From an uncultured Oscillospiraceae bacterium (GTDB taxonomy: Bacteria > Bacillota > Clostridia > Oscillospirales > Oscillospiraceae): a stretch of DNA of 64,000 nucleotides. The notes under the pieces are model-generated. The model saw nothing but the letters and a program-made list of their open reading frames with translations, was not told where the DNA came from and did no database searches. A program made the translations under genes and the position numbers. Shown in pieces: positions 8,223 through 16,578 of this stretch (positions are counted from its first letter, which is position 1; the number at the start of each line of letters is the position of its first letter). The stretch lies in contig CAJUSE010000006.1 of NCBI GenBank assembly GCA_910588975.1, forward strand, positions 26,840-90,839, written 5' to 3'.

Positions 8223-9023
8223 ATGAGTCTGTACTCAATGAAAAGGATACTGTTAAAGCGGAACAACGCCCCTCTGGACTGCCTGATTTTCGGACGGGGC
8301 AAAAAATCTCTTGTGCTGATCCCGGGACTCAGCTTTCAACGGGTGCGCCAGGCCCCGCTCTCTCTGGTCTGGCTGTACCGGGCCTTTTCCAGGGAGTATA
8401 CCGTGTATGTGCCGGACAAAAGGGAGAACATCCCAAGGGGCTATACGGTGAGGGAGCTGGCGGAGGACACAGCTGACGCCATGGAGCAGCTGGGCATCGG
8501 CACAGCCGACATAGCCGGCATTTCTCAGGGCGGGATGATAGCCCAATACCTTGCCATTGACCACCCCGGCCTTGTAAACAAACTGGTCCTGGGTGTGACG
8601 GCCTCCAGGCAGAATGAAACCATAAATGCCGTGATCCGCCGCTGGGTCGCCCTGGCCGAACAGCAGGACTACGACGCCATTATCAGGGATATGCTCCCAA
8701 GGATGTATTCATCGGCCTATGTCAAACGATACGGCTGGCTGTTCCCCATCCTCTCTATGGTGGGAAAGCCGAAGGAATTTGACCGCTTCATTGCTCTATC
8801 CGAGGCCTGTCTGACCTGTGATACCTACCCTCTGCTCCACAAGATCCGTTGCCCGGTCTTTGTGATCGGCGGCGAGCAGGACCACGTTGTCACAGGCCGG
8901 GCCTCAGAGGAGATCGCCGAAGCTCTCCACTGTCAGCTCTATCTGTATCCCGAATTGGGGCATAGCGCCTACGAGGAGGCCCCGGATTTTAACGCAAGGG
9001 TCCTGGACTTCCTGAGCCGATAA
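8223..9023 (+). CDS. Alpha/beta hydrolase
   Basis: The 266-residue protein has the layout of a cytoplasmic alpha/beta hydrolase. The nucleophile elbow is GISQGG, the acidic residue is the D of IGGEQDHVV, and the catalytic histidine lies in ELGHSAYEEAP near the C-terminus. The oxyanion region is LIPGLSFQR. The substrate cannot be inferred; esterase or lactonase-type chemistry is typical. It stands 72 bp from the preceding gene and 54 bp from a GNAT gene on the same strand. Confidence 0.88.
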   Translation: MSLYSMKRILLKRNNAPLDCLIFGRGKKSLVLIPGLSFQRVRQAPLSLVWLYRAFSREYTVYVPDKRENIPRGYTVRELAEDTADAMEQLGIGTADIAGISQGGMIAQYLAIDHPGLVNKLVLGVTASRQNETINAVIRRWVALAEQQDYDAIIRDMLPRMYSSAYVKRYGWLFPILSMVGKPKEFDRFIALSEACLTCDTYPLLHKIRCPVFVIGGEQDHVVTGRASEEIAEALHCQLYLYPELGHSAYEEAPDFNARVLDFLSR

Positions 9024-9077
9024 GGGGCAGAGGGAAATCAGCGGCTTCCTACACCGCCACGGAAAGAAGGATCCTTT

Positions 9078-9545
9078 ATGGAGATTTGGAACCTCCGGGA
9101 CCACCCGGAGCTGGCTGAAGGAGCCGCCAGGTGGTTCCACAGCAAATGGCATGTCCCCCTGTCGGCCTACACTGAGAGCATCAGAGATTGCCTGGCCGGC
9201 CGGGGGACCGTCCCCCAGTGGTATCTGGCGGTGGAGGAGGGTGCCATTTGGGGCGGACTGGGGGTCATTGAAAACGACTTCCATGACCGCAAAGACCTCG
9301 CCCCCAACGTCTGCGCCGTCTATGTGGAGCCGGAGCACCGCTGCAAGGGCATCGCCGGGGCCCTGCTGGAGCATGCCTGCCGGGACATGGCTGGGATGGG
9401 CATTGACACCCTCTACCTTATCACCGACCACACCGCCTTTTACGAGCGCTACGGCTGGCGGTTTCTGTGCCTGGTCCAGGGGGAGGGGGAGGACCACATG
9501 ACCCGGATGTATGTCCACACCACGGGCCATACGGAACGCCTGTAA
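9078..9545 (+). CDS. GNAT family N-acetyltransferase
   Basis: The 155-residue protein shows the GNAT acetyl-CoA fold: the beta-4 strand NVCAVYVEPEHR, pyrophosphate-binding loop RCKGIAGALLEHA, and the late AFYERYGWRF block seen in many small acetyltransferases. The acceptor is unknown. It starts at ATG behind GAAGGATC and ends 45 bp before a terminator. Confidence 0.9.
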   Translation: MEIWNLRDHPELAEGAARWFHSKWHVPLSAYTESIRDCLAGRGTVPQWYLAVEEGAIWGGLGVIENDFHDRKDLAPNVCAVYVEPEHRCKGIAGALLEHACRDMAGMGIDTLYLITDHTAFYERYGWRFLCLVQGEGEDHMTRMYVHTTGHTERL

Positions 9546-9590
9546 CACCCCTATATCTATCCAGATGGGTGGGCAGGCGAAATAATCACG

Positions 9591-9622
9591 AAAAACGGGC
9601 CGGAAGCTCCGGCCCATTTTGT
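9591..9622 (+). terminator. Terminator after the GNAT gene
   Basis: An 8-bp GC stem (GGGCCGGA / TCCGGCCC) with a three-base loop is followed by ATTTTGTT. Confidence 0.75.
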
Positions 9623-9627
9623 TGACA

Positions 9628-9673
9628 TTTTCACCAAAAATCCTTTGCAGTTTTTGGTGAAAAGTGCTATTCT
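9628..9673 (+). promoter_or_regulatory. Promoter of the antiporter gene inside a perfect 13-bp inverted repeat
   Basis: The arms TTTTCACCAAAAA (9628-9640) and its exact complement (9651-9663) flank a 10-base centre. The -35 TTGCAG (9645-9650) fills the end of the centre, and the -10 TATTCT (9668-9673) follows after 17 bp. The placement suits an operator for a dimeric repressor. Confidence 0.65.
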
Positions 9674-9712
9674 ACACTTCGGCAAAAACCAAAACCGAGG
9701 TGTTATGATCCC

Positions 9713-11017
9713 ATGACCATGGAACAAATTCTCGTCTGTCTCTCCTCCGCTCTCATCGGAGGGCTCCTCCTCTCCCGCCCCGCCAAAAAGCTGGGGCTCC
9801 CTGCCGTCACCGCCTATCTGGTGGCCGGGTTGCTGTTAGGCCCCTTTTTCCTTGGGGCCCTTGGTGTTCCCGGACTGGGCTTTGCCAGTTTGGAGCAGGT
9901 CTCCACCTTCCACATCGTCACCCAGGTGGCCCTGGGCTTCATCGCCTTTGCCATCGGCGATGAGTTCCGGCTGGAGCAGCTGCGCAGCATGGGCTCCCAG
10001 GTCATCATCGTGGGCGTGGCCCAGGCGGTGATCACCACCGTCATTGTGGATCTGGCTCTCATCGCCCTCCACCTTCTGAACCCCGCCCTCATCAGCCTGC
10101 CCTCCGCCATCACCCTGGGTGCCATCGCCGCCGCCACCGCACCGGCCGCCACCCTGATGGTGGTCCGGCAGTACAAGGCCGACGGCCCTCTGACCCATCT
10201 GCTGCTCATGGTGGTGGCCATTGACGACGCTGTGGGACTGGTGTTGTTCTCCGCCTCCTTCGGGGTGGCCACCGCCATCGAAAGCGGCACCCTCAGCGTC
10301 ATCAGTATGCTGGTAGAGCCCCTCATCGAGATCGTTCTCTCCCTGGTGCTGGGCGGTCTGGCCGGCTTTCTCCTTCACCGCATGGAGCAGTTTTACCACT
10401 CCCGGAGCAAGCGGCGCAGCCTTTCCATCGGCTTTGTGCTGCTGACGGTGGGCCTGTCCATGGTGGAGTTTGAGATCGGCGGCATCCACATCGGCTTCAG
10501 CCTGCTCCTCACCTGCATGATGGCGGGCACTGTATTTTGCAACATCTGCCGCACCTCCCAGGAGATCATGGAGCGCATTGACCACTGGACCGCTCCGCTG
10601 AACGTCCTGTTCTTCGTCCTCTCGGGGGCCGAGCTGGACCTGGGCGTGCTCTCCCAGCCCCTGGTGCTGCTGGTGGGCGTGGTCTACATCCTGTTCCGCT
10701 CTCTGGGCAAGTTCAGCGGCGCCTACCTCAGCTGCGCCGCCACCGGGTGCGACGCCAAGATCAAAAACCACCTGGGCATCACCCTGCTCCCCCAGGCCGG
10801 CGTGGCCCTTGGCATGGCCCTCACCGCCCAGACTCTGTCGGGCGGAGACGTGGTGCGCAATGTGGTTTTGTTCTCCGTGCTGGTCTATGAGCTGGTGGGC
10901 CCCACCCTCACCAAGCGTTCCCTCACCGCCGCCGGGGAGATCAAGCCCGAGGGCAAGACCTCTGCCCGGACCATTAACGCCCCCAAGGAGCCGGTGAGCT
11001 TAAATCAAGACAAATAA
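9713..11017 (+). CDS. Cation/proton antiporter, CPA2 family
   Basis: The 434-residue protein is almost entirely membrane helices (about 12-13 segments) and resembles the KefB/NapA-type Na+/H+ exchanger family. Helpful segments are AVTAYLVAGLLLGPF near the start, an unwound-helix region LMVVAIDDAVGLVLF with paired aspartates expected at the ion site, and LPQAGVALGMALTAQ near the end. There is no C-terminal TrkA domain. The first of two near ATGs is taken because a GAGGTG site lies ten bases upstream. Likely role: sodium or potassium extrusion and pH control. It has its own promoter with an operator-like inverted repeat. Confidence 0.9.
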   Translation: MTMEQILVCLSSALIGGLLLSRPAKKLGLPAVTAYLVAGLLLGPFFLGALGVPGLGFASLEQVSTFHIVTQVALGFIAFAIGDEFRLEQLRSMGSQVIIVGVAQAVITTVIVDLALIALHLLNPALISLPSAITLGAIAAATAPAATLMVVRQYKADGPLTHLLLMVVAIDDAVGLVLFSASFGVATAIESGTLSVISMLVEPLIEIVLSLVLGGLAGFLLHRMEQFYHSRSKRRSLSIGFVLLTVGLSMVEFEIGGIHIGFSLLLTCMMAGTVFCNICRTSQEIMERIDHWTAPLNVLFFVLSGAELDLGVLSQPLVLLVGVVYILFRSLGKFSGAYLSCAATGCDAKIKNHLGITLLPQAGVALGMALTAQTLSGGDVVRNVVLFSVLVYELVGPTLTKRSLTAAGEIKPEGKTSARTINAPKEPVSLNQDK

Positions 11018-11020
11018 GGC

Positions 11021-11062
11021 AAAAAGGAAGGGCCTGTCAGGAGACAGCGCCCTTCCTTTTTT
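11021..11062. terminator. Bidirectional terminator between convergent genes
   Basis: AAAAAGGAAGGGC pairs with GCCCTTCCTTTTTT around an inner CTGTC/GACAG stem. It serves the antiporter and the convergent P-type ATPase. Confidence 0.8.
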
Positions 11063-11067
11063 GTTCT

Positions 11068-12987
11068 TTATTTCGCCTTCAGTGCCCGGGTGGCGTTGGC
11101 CACGGCAATGACCATAACACCCACGTCGGAGAAGGCACCGGCCCACATATTGGCCTTGCCCATGGCGCCCATCACCAGGATGATGGCCTTCACGCCCAGA
11201 GCGAAGTAGATGTTCTGGTTGGCGATGGCAATGGTCTTGCGGGCGATGGAGATGGCCTGGGCGATCTTGGAGGGCTTGTCGTCCATGAGGACCACATCGG
11301 CGGCCTCGATGGCGGCGTCGGAGCCCAGAGCGCCCATGGCGATGCCCACGTCGGAGCGAGAGAGCACCGGGGCATCGTTGATGCCGTCGCCCACAAAGGC
11401 CAGGGTGGCCTTGGGGCTTTTCTGCTCCAACAGCTGCTCCACCCGGTCCACCTTGTCGGCGGGCAGCAGCTGGGCGTGGACCTGGTCAAGGCCCAGCTCA
11501 CGGCCCACAGCCTCGCCCACGGCCTTGGCATCGCCGGTGAGCATCACCGTCTTTTTCACCCCGGCTCGCTTCAGGGCGGCGATGGCCTCCTTGGCATCGG
11601 GCTTTACCTGGTCGGAGATGACGATGTGGCCCAGATACTCCCCGGCCTTGGCCAGGTGGATGGTGGTGCCGGTGTACTCGCAGGCCTCCCATTTGGCCTC
11701 CACGTCATTCATCAGCTTGTCGTTGCCCACATAGAGGGTGACCCCATCCACCGTGGCCTTGATGCCACGGCCGGCGATCTCCTCCACGTCGGCCACCCGG
11801 CTCTCGTCCAGCTCCCGGCCCCAGGCATCCCGCAAAGAGCGGGCAATGGGGTGGTTGGAGTACTGCTCGGCCAGGGCGGCCTTCTCCAGCAGCTCCCCCT
11901 CCTCCCCGCTGACGGGGTGGACGGCGGTGACCTGAAACACGCCCTGGGTCAGGGTGCCCGTCTTATCAAAGACCACCACCTCGGTCTTGGCCAGAGCCTC
12001 CAGATAGTTGGAGCCCTTCACCAGGATGCCCGCCCGGCTGGCTCCGCCGATACCCCCAAAGAAGGTGAGGGGCACCGAGATCACAAGGGCGCAGGGGCAG
12101 GAGATGACCAGGAAGATACAGGCCTGCTCCACCCACTTGGCCCACTCGCCGGTGATCAGGGAGGGCACAATGGCCACCACGGCGGCGGCCACCACTACGG
12201 CAGGGGTGTACCACCGGGCGAAGCGGGTGATGAACTGCTCGCTCTGGGACTTCTTGGCGGTGGAGTTCTCCACCAGATCCAGGATCTTGGCCACGGTGGA
12301 GTCGTCATACTCCTTGGTGGTCCGGACCCGGAGCACGCCGGTGAGGTTCACACAGCCCGAGATCACGTCGTCCCCCACGGCGATGTCCCGGGGCAGACTC
12401 TCCCCGGTAAGGGCGGCGGTATTCAGGGTGGAATTGCCCTCGATGACCACGCCGTCCAGGGGGACCCGCTCCCCGGGCTTGATGAGAATGATCTCTCCCA
12501 CGGCAACCTCCTCGGGGTCCACCTCCTCTACCTCGCCATTGCGCTCCACGTTGGCAAACTCGGGGCGAATGTCCATAAGGGCGGCGATGGACTGGCGGGA
12601 CTTGCCCACGGCCCAGCCCTGGAAGAACTCGCCCACCTGGTAGAAGAGCATGACAAAGACGGCCTCGGGGAACTCGCCGATGGCCAGGGCGCCCACAGTG
12701 GCGATGGCCATGAGGAAGTTTTCGTCAAAGACCTGGCCCCGGGCGATGTTCCGCAGGGCCTTGGTCAGAATGTCGTAGCCGATGAGGAGATAGGGGATGA
12801 GGTAGAGGGGCCAGAGGCTCAAAACATAGCCCGCCTCCCCCGGCGGGACCTGCCGGCTCTCGGTGAGGAAGGGGATGGGGTTTACCAGCCAGATGGTGGG
12901 CCCAAAGTGCTCCAGCAGGACCACGGCCAGGAAGATCAGCGTGGTGGCAATGATGCGCTTGAGCATCTTCTTCTGCTTTTTCGTCAT
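11068..12987 (-). CDS. zntA: Zinc/cadmium/lead-exporting P1B-type ATPase
   Basis: The 639-residue protein is a heavy-metal P-type ATPase. Motifs in order are the actuator loop TGES, ion-binding CPC in a membrane helix (ISCPCALVISVPL), phosphorylation DKTGT, the SNHPIA histidine-proline pair, and the hinge GDGINDAP. The last helices show K in ALGVKAIIL and SDVGV, which with CPC point to the Zn/Cd/Pb (P1B-2) group rather than copper. It has no N-terminal metal-binding domain; instead a separate HMA protein is encoded just upstream. An SmtB-type repressor gene starts the cluster. It pumps toxic divalent metal out of the cell. The symbol is by family only; cadA is equally used. Confidence 0.92.
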   Translation of the reverse strand: MTKKQKKMLKRIIATTLIFLAVVLLEHFGPTIWLVNPIPFLTESRQVPPGEAGYVLSLWPLYLIPYLLIGYDILTKALRNIARGQVFDENFLMAIATVGALAIGEFPEAVFVMLFYQVGEFFQGWAVGKSRQSIAALMDIRPEFANVERNGEVEEVDPEEVAVGEIILIKPGERVPLDGVVIEGNSTLNTAALTGESLPRDIAVGDDVISGCVNLTGVLRVRTTKEYDDSTVAKILDLVENSTAKKSQSEQFITRFARWYTPAVVVAAAVVAIVPSLITGEWAKWVEQACIFLVISCPCALVISVPLTFFGGIGGASRAGILVKGSNYLEALAKTEVVVFDKTGTLTQGVFQVTAVHPVSGEEGELLEKAALAEQYSNHPIARSLRDAWGRELDESRVADVEEIAGRGIKATVDGVTLYVGNDKLMNDVEAKWEACEYTGTTIHLAKAGEYLGHIVISDQVKPDAKEAIAALKRAGVKKTVMLTGDAKAVGEAVGRELGLDQVHAQLLPADKVDRVEQLLEQKSPKATLAFVGDGINDAPVLSRSDVGIAMGALGSDAAIEAADVVLMDDKPSKIAQAISIARKTIAIANQNIYFALGVKAIILVMGAMGKANMWAGAFSDVGVMVIAVANATRALKAK

Positions 12988-13073
12988 AAAAATCAGCTCC
13001 TAAAGTAGGTCACGGGTTTTGTCACGCCTCGCCTGCTCACGACGGCTCAGCGCTTCTAAGCAAAAAAGGGTGC

Positions 13074-13106
13074 AAAAAGGGCGGGGCGTTTCTCCCCGCC
13101 CTTTTT
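13074..13106. terminator. Hairpin terminator between the HMA gene and the ATPase gene
   Basis: AAAAAGGGCGGGG pairs perfectly with CCCCGCCCTTTTT around a 7-base loop, and would work on either strand. It lies inside the presumed metal-efflux operon. Confidence 0.75.
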
Positions 13107-13127
13107 ATGTAGGCTTTGTGGTTTTAC

Positions 13128-13340
13128 TTACAGGGCGATCTCGCAGTCGGGCTCGGCCTTCTTGGCGGCCTTGACCACCTCGTCCATAAGGGCGTCGAAC
13201 CGGTCGTCGGGGGCCTCCACGATCAGCTTCTGCTGCATGAAGTTCACCGTAGCGGTGACACCCTCCACCTTGTTGATGGCCTCCTCTACCTTGCGGGCGC
13301 AGTTGGCGCAGTCGACCTCGATACCGAACTTCTTCTTCAT
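13128..13340 (-). CDS. Free-standing heavy-metal-associated (HMA) domain protein
   Basis: The 70-residue protein is a single ferredoxin-like HMA domain with the metal-binding CANC motif in VDCANCARKVEEA, of the type normally fused to the N-terminus of ZntA/CadA pumps. The frame is open further upstream, but the ATG at 13340 follows a GGAGGTAGTAGTT site and is clearly the start. Located between the metalloregulator and the ATPase, it probably delivers or buffers zinc or cadmium for the domain-less pump. Confidence 0.9.
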   Translation of the reverse strand: MKKKFGIEVDCANCARKVEEAINKVEGVTATVNFMQQKLIVEAPDDRFDALMDEVVKAAKKAEPDCEIAL

Positions 13341-13372
13341 AACTACTACCTCCAAAATGTTTTTTGGGTTGT

Positions 13373-13530
13373 GCGCTTCACTCTTCCGGGCTGTCAAGTT
13401 ACGCCCCGGCCTGGTCGCCGTGTCCCTAACTCCTCCGACTTCGCAAGATACATACGGGGCAAAGGCCGCCCCGCCTGTATCTCGCTCCGCTCCGTCGTTA
13501 GTGCCCCGGCAGGCCGGCGCTTCACTCTTC
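13373..13530. repeat. 14-bp direct repeat flanking a 130-bp insert after the metalloregulator gene
   Basis: GCGCTTCACTCTTC occurs at 13373-13386 and again at 13517-13530. The second copy contains the regulator's stop codon. The intervening sequence has GC-rich imperfectly complementary ends and an inner imperfect inverted repeat (CTAAC..AGATACA against TGTATCT..GTTAG), as in a small non-coding mobile element. Confidence 0.6.
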
Positions 13531-13884
13531 TATATGTTCCATCCCTTGAGCCAGGATAGTAACAACATGGTCATCTGCCAGGGAGTAGAAAATGGTCTTG
13601 CCCTCCCGGCGGAACTTCACCAGCTTGGCCTGCTTCAGTGCCCGGAGCTGGTGGGAAATGGCCGACTGGGTCATGCCCAGCAGCTGGGCAATGGCCCCCA
13701 CACACAGCTCCTCCTCATAAAGGGCGTAGAGGATCTTGATGCGGGTGGAGTCGGCAAAGATGCGGAACAGGTCGGCCAAATCATAGAGGATATCGTCCTC
13801 GGGCAACTGGGAGCTGACCCGTTTCACCGCCTCGGTATGGTCGTGACCCACTTCACCGGGCAGAATGTCCAAAATCTCTTCCAT
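13522..13884 (-). CDS. ArsR/SmtB-family metal-responsive repressor
   Basis: The 120-residue protein is a winged-helix ArsR-family regulator. The recognition-helix region is AIAQLLGMTQSAISHQLRAL. The C-terminal helix has DDHVVTILAQGMEH, with Asp/His residues placed as in the alpha-5 zinc site of SmtB, CzrA and CadC. The ATG at 13884 is preferred: an AGAGAGG site lies upstream, whereas an ATG at 13908 has none and lies inside the operator palindrome. It should repress the HMA-ATPase unit until zinc, cadmium or lead binds. Confidence 0.92.
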   Translation of the reverse strand: MEEILDILPGEVGHDHTEAVKRVSSQLPEDDILYDLADLFRIFADSTRIKILYALYEEELCVGAIAQLLGMTQSAISHQLRALKQAKLVKFRREGKTIFYSLADDHVVTILAQGMEHIEE

Positions 13885-13904
13885 GGGTTCAACCTCTCTT
13901 TCAA

Positions 13905-13928
13905 ACATATGAATAAGTGTTCATATGT
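13905..13928. promoter_or_regulatory. SmtB/CzrA-type operator
   Basis: ACATATGAA and TTCATATGT form a perfect 9-bp inverted repeat with a 6-base centre. The core closely follows the ATATGAAC..GTTCATAT operators of SmtB/CadC/CzrA repressors. It lies 21 bp upstream of the repressor's start codon, so the unit is autoregulated. Confidence 0.85.
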
Positions 13929-14044
13929 CATTTATACACCTTCTCCGCCCTCCTGTCAATAGCTTTTGCAAATTTTTTTGCAGGGATGCGCTGTCTTTTC
14001 GCATATGGGGGAACACCGCCATCCGGAACACAGGCGCCGCAACG

Positions 14045-14080
14045 AAAAAAGTGCCGCCACCCGATCGGGGTGGCGGCACT
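14045..14080 (-). terminator. Terminator of the MFS transporter gene
   Basis: A 12-bp stem (GTGCCGCCACCC with its complement) is followed on the minus strand by TTTTTT. Confidence 0.85.
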
Positions 14081-14094
14081 GGCTTGGGAATGGT

Positions 14095-15399
14095 TTAGTC
14101 CAACAGGCTGGCGAATTTGCTCTCGTCCAGCTTGCGGTTCAGTGTCTCGGGCATAGACATGAGCAGAGGCAGACGAATAACTACCTCGCAGACCATGTAG
14201 ATGATGAACACCCACTGACCGCCCAGGCCGTCGTAGATAAAGCCGGCCACTGCAGCCATGGCAGCGCTCCACAAAGAGGAGAAGAAACGGACCACACCCT
14301 GCCAGCGCCCCATGATCTGCCGGGGGACCAGCTCATTCTGGACAGAGCCGGCCAGCACCATGCTGATCTCCTGGAAGCCGGCCATCATACCCACGAAGAA
14401 CAGGAACTTAGGGGTCTTCATGGCCAGCAGGGCCACCAGCCCCACCAGGTACAGCACAATGGTACCGATCAGGATCTTCTTCCGGCCATAGCGGTCAGAG
14501 AGGATGCCCAGGAAGTAGCCGCAGCCCAGGGCGATGGCGGCCGTGGCGGTGGTGATCATGGCAAGCTCAGTGACGTTGGCTCCCTTGTACTCGGTAGCGA
14601 ACACCTGCAAATAGGGAATAATCATGGCCGTGGGCATGGCGTTGACACCCGAGCAGATGAGCCACTTGACGCAGTTCTTGTCTGCCTTCAGAATGGCGAT
14701 ACCGTCCTTGAGAGCGCTGCGCTTGGCAGTAGATGCGCCGGTGCCCCACTTAATATTTTCCAGCTTGAGAGCCACCACAAAAAGGGAAAACAGGGTCACT
14801 ACCACGGCGATGTAAAACAGGGGCCGGATGGTGGCGGGGTCGGTGGGCTGGCCGGTAACACCCATGATATTGACCAAGATCCAGCCCGAGATCATGGGGC
14901 CAATAATGCCCAGCAGGCCGGCGGCCAAAGACTCGCAAACCAGCATGCCCTTGGCCCGGTCACAGCTGGCCAGGCAGTTGCCGCAGATGGCGGCACAGCT
15001 GGAGCCGCCTATACCGGCGCCCAACTGATGAAGGAGCATGCCCAAAGCGGCTACCTGCCAAATGGTGGCAGAGGCAAAGGCCGCATAGGCACCCAGCAGA
15101 ATGGCGATGCCCACCATGTAGACCCGCTTGGGGCCGCTGCGATCGATGAGCTGGCCCAGGTAAGGGCCAAGGAATGCGGTAATAAGCATGCCGATACTGG
15201 TGACCAGGCCCAGCTGGGACTTGGTGGCCCCCATCAAAATGATGAACAGGGACAGATAGGGCAGGACCATCTTGTAGGCAAAACGCTCCAGGGATGTGCG
15301 GATAACCGTGATCTTCCAGGGTTTCTGCTGAGCTCTCCAGAAGGCAAAGATATTCAAATCAGAGCCCTGGCGCTGTGGTGCTGCGGTACCATTTTCCAT
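14095..15399 (-). CDS. Major facilitator superfamily transporter, possibly a nucleoside carrier
   Basis: The 434-residue protein has about 12 membrane helices and MFS loop motifs, GQLIDRSGPKR after helix 2 and GILSDRYGRKK after helix 8. The ATG at 15399 follows GAGAGGAAGAG; sequence further upstream belongs to the nucleoside phosphorylase region. The gene lies 110 bp downstream of uridine phosphorylase on the same strand, which suggests import of uridine or related nucleosides, but the family alone does not fix the substrate. It ends at a strong terminator. Confidence 0.88.
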   Translation of the reverse strand: MENGTAAPQRQGSDLNIFAFWRAQQKPWKITVIRTSLERFAYKMVLPYLSLFIILMGATKSQLGLVTSIGMLITAFLGPYLGQLIDRSGPKRVYMVGIAILLGAYAAFASATIWQVAALGMLLHQLGAGIGGSSCAAICGNCLASCDRAKGMLVCESLAAGLLGIIGPMISGWILVNIMGVTGQPTDPATIRPLFYIAVVVTLFSLFVVALKLENIKWGTGASTAKRSALKDGIAILKADKNCVKWLICSGVNAMPTAMIIPYLQVFATEYKGANVTELAMITTATAAIALGCGYFLGILSDRYGRKKILIGTIVLYLVGLVALLAMKTPKFLFFVGMMAGFQEISMVLAGSVQNELVPRQIMGRWQGVVRFFSSLWSAAMAAVAGFIYDGLGGQWVFIIYMVCEVVIRLPLLMSMPETLNRKLDESKFASLLD

Positions 15400-15509
15400 A
15401 TTACTCTTCCTCTCTCGTTGTCCTGGGACAAGGACACAGCAAAATATATTCAGGGGGTGGGTCAGAGGGGAACAGATAAGGCCGGGGCCCCGGCCTTCCG
15501 CCCCTTCTC

Positions 15510-16274
15510 TTACCCCCGGTCCTGCTGAATAAGCAGCTTGAGAGCCTCCACCCCCACCTCGATGGCGGCGGACAGGTCGTGGCTCTCTTTTTGATCCAGG
15601 CCGGCAGCCTCCCGCTCCTGGTTCCAGATAACGTGGAAGCAGGAGCCGCAGCGCACCCCCAAAGCGGCAGCGCAGCAGAACAGGGCGGCCGACTCCATCT
15701 CGGAGGCCAGTACCCCAAGGCGCTTCCATGCCTCCCACTTATAGAGCAGCTCCTGGGCCACCGGCATCCGGGCCGGGGAGTGCTGACCGTAGAAGGAGTC
15801 CTTGCACTGGACCACCCCGGCATGCCAGGGCTTGCCCAGGTTCTGGGCCGCCTGGACCAGGGCCTGCTGGACCACATAGTCGCTGACGGCTGGGAACTCA
15901 ATGGGGGCATACTCCCGGCTGGCCCCCTCGTGGCGGACAGCGCCGGTGGCAATGACCACATCGTCGGACTGGACCTTCAATGCGATACCTCCGCAGGTGC
16001 CCACCCGGACAAAGGTGTCCACCCCGCAGGCAGCCAGCTCCTCCATGGCGATGACCGCCGAGGGCCCGCCAATGCCGGTGGAGCACACGCTGACCTTCTC
16101 CCCCAGCAGCGTGCCAGTATAAATGGTGTACTCCCGGTTGGCGTGGACAAAGTGGGGATCGTCAAAATAGGCGGCAATTTTCTCGCACCGGCCAGGATCG
16201 CCGGGGAGGATACAATAGCGGCCCACGTCCCCTTCCTTGATCTGAATGTGGAACTGAAGCTCGTGCTCCTGCAT
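15510..16274 (-). CDS. udp: Uridine phosphorylase-type nucleoside phosphorylase
   Basis: The 254-residue protein matches the length and layout of bacterial uridine phosphorylases, which split uridine with phosphate into uracil and ribose-1-phosphate. Visible motifs are YCILPGDPGRCEKIA (phosphate site), VCSTGIGGPSAVIAMEEL, VRVGTCGGI and ASEMESAALF, where the Glu-Met-Glu binds ribose. The ATG at 16274 is chosen because the GTAGGTG site overlaps an earlier in-frame GTG. A strong promoter lies upstream. A purine nucleoside phosphorylase of the same superfamily is a less likely alternative. Confidence 0.88.
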   Translation of the reverse strand: MQEHELQFHIQIKEGDVGRYCILPGDPGRCEKIAAYFDDPHFVHANREYTIYTGTLLGEKVSVCSTGIGGPSAVIAMEELAACGVDTFVRVGTCGGIALKVQSDDVVIATGAVRHEGASREYAPIEFPAVSDYVVQQALVQAAQNLGKPWHAGVVQCKDSFYGQHSPARMPVAQELLYKWEAWKRLGVLASEMESAALFCCAAALGVRCGSCFHVIWNQEREAAGLDQKESHDLSAAIEVGVEALKLLIQQDRG

Positions 16275-16319
16275 GGCAGTCACCTACTTTTTATAGGATG
16301 TAGAGCAAATACATTTTGA

Positions 16320-16348
16320 ATTATACTCTCTTTCCCCTCCTTTGGCAA
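16320..16348 (-). promoter_or_regulatory. Sigma-A-type promoter for the uridine phosphorylase gene
   Basis: On the minus strand, -35 TTGCCA (16343-16348) and consensus -10 TATAAT (16320-16325) are spaced by 17 bp. Confidence 0.75.
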
Positions 16349-16490
16349 GGCATTCACACGGAAAAACTTGACCCCGGTCAGCTTTTTTCCCGCTTTTATA
16401 TCTTCGTCAAAAAATACAGTTTAGCACCTTCATTTTCCTGTGGAAATCATCAAAAACGATATATCTCGCCGGAGAAATTTACATTAGCAC

Positions 16491-16519
16491 TTGCAAAGTC
16501 CTTCACGAGTTGGTAAAAT
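16491..16519 (+). promoter_or_regulatory. Sigma-A-type promoter for the pyrophosphatase gene
   Basis: The -35 TTGCAA (16491-16496) and -10 TAAAAT (16514-16519) are spaced by 17 bp. The leader that follows holds a small hairpin (CATCGGG near 16531 pairing with CCCGATG near 16555). Apart from the two divergent promoters and this hairpin I see nothing in 16275-16578. Confidence 0.7.
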
Positions 16520-16578
16520 GTTGGCAAGAAACATCGGGGCGCAACGGAACCCGATGAAAAAAGGGAGTTGGAACACTT

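Noticed and set aside
13885..13908. ATG at 13908 as start of the metalloregulator.
   Set aside because: It has no ribosome binding site and falls within the operator palindrome, whereas the ATG at 13884 has an AGAGAGG site.
15478..15497. Perfect 20-bp palindrome between uridine phosphorylase and the MFS gene.
   Set aside because: It has no loop or T-run, so I did not call it a terminator; it could be a weak pause or chance in GC-rich DNA.
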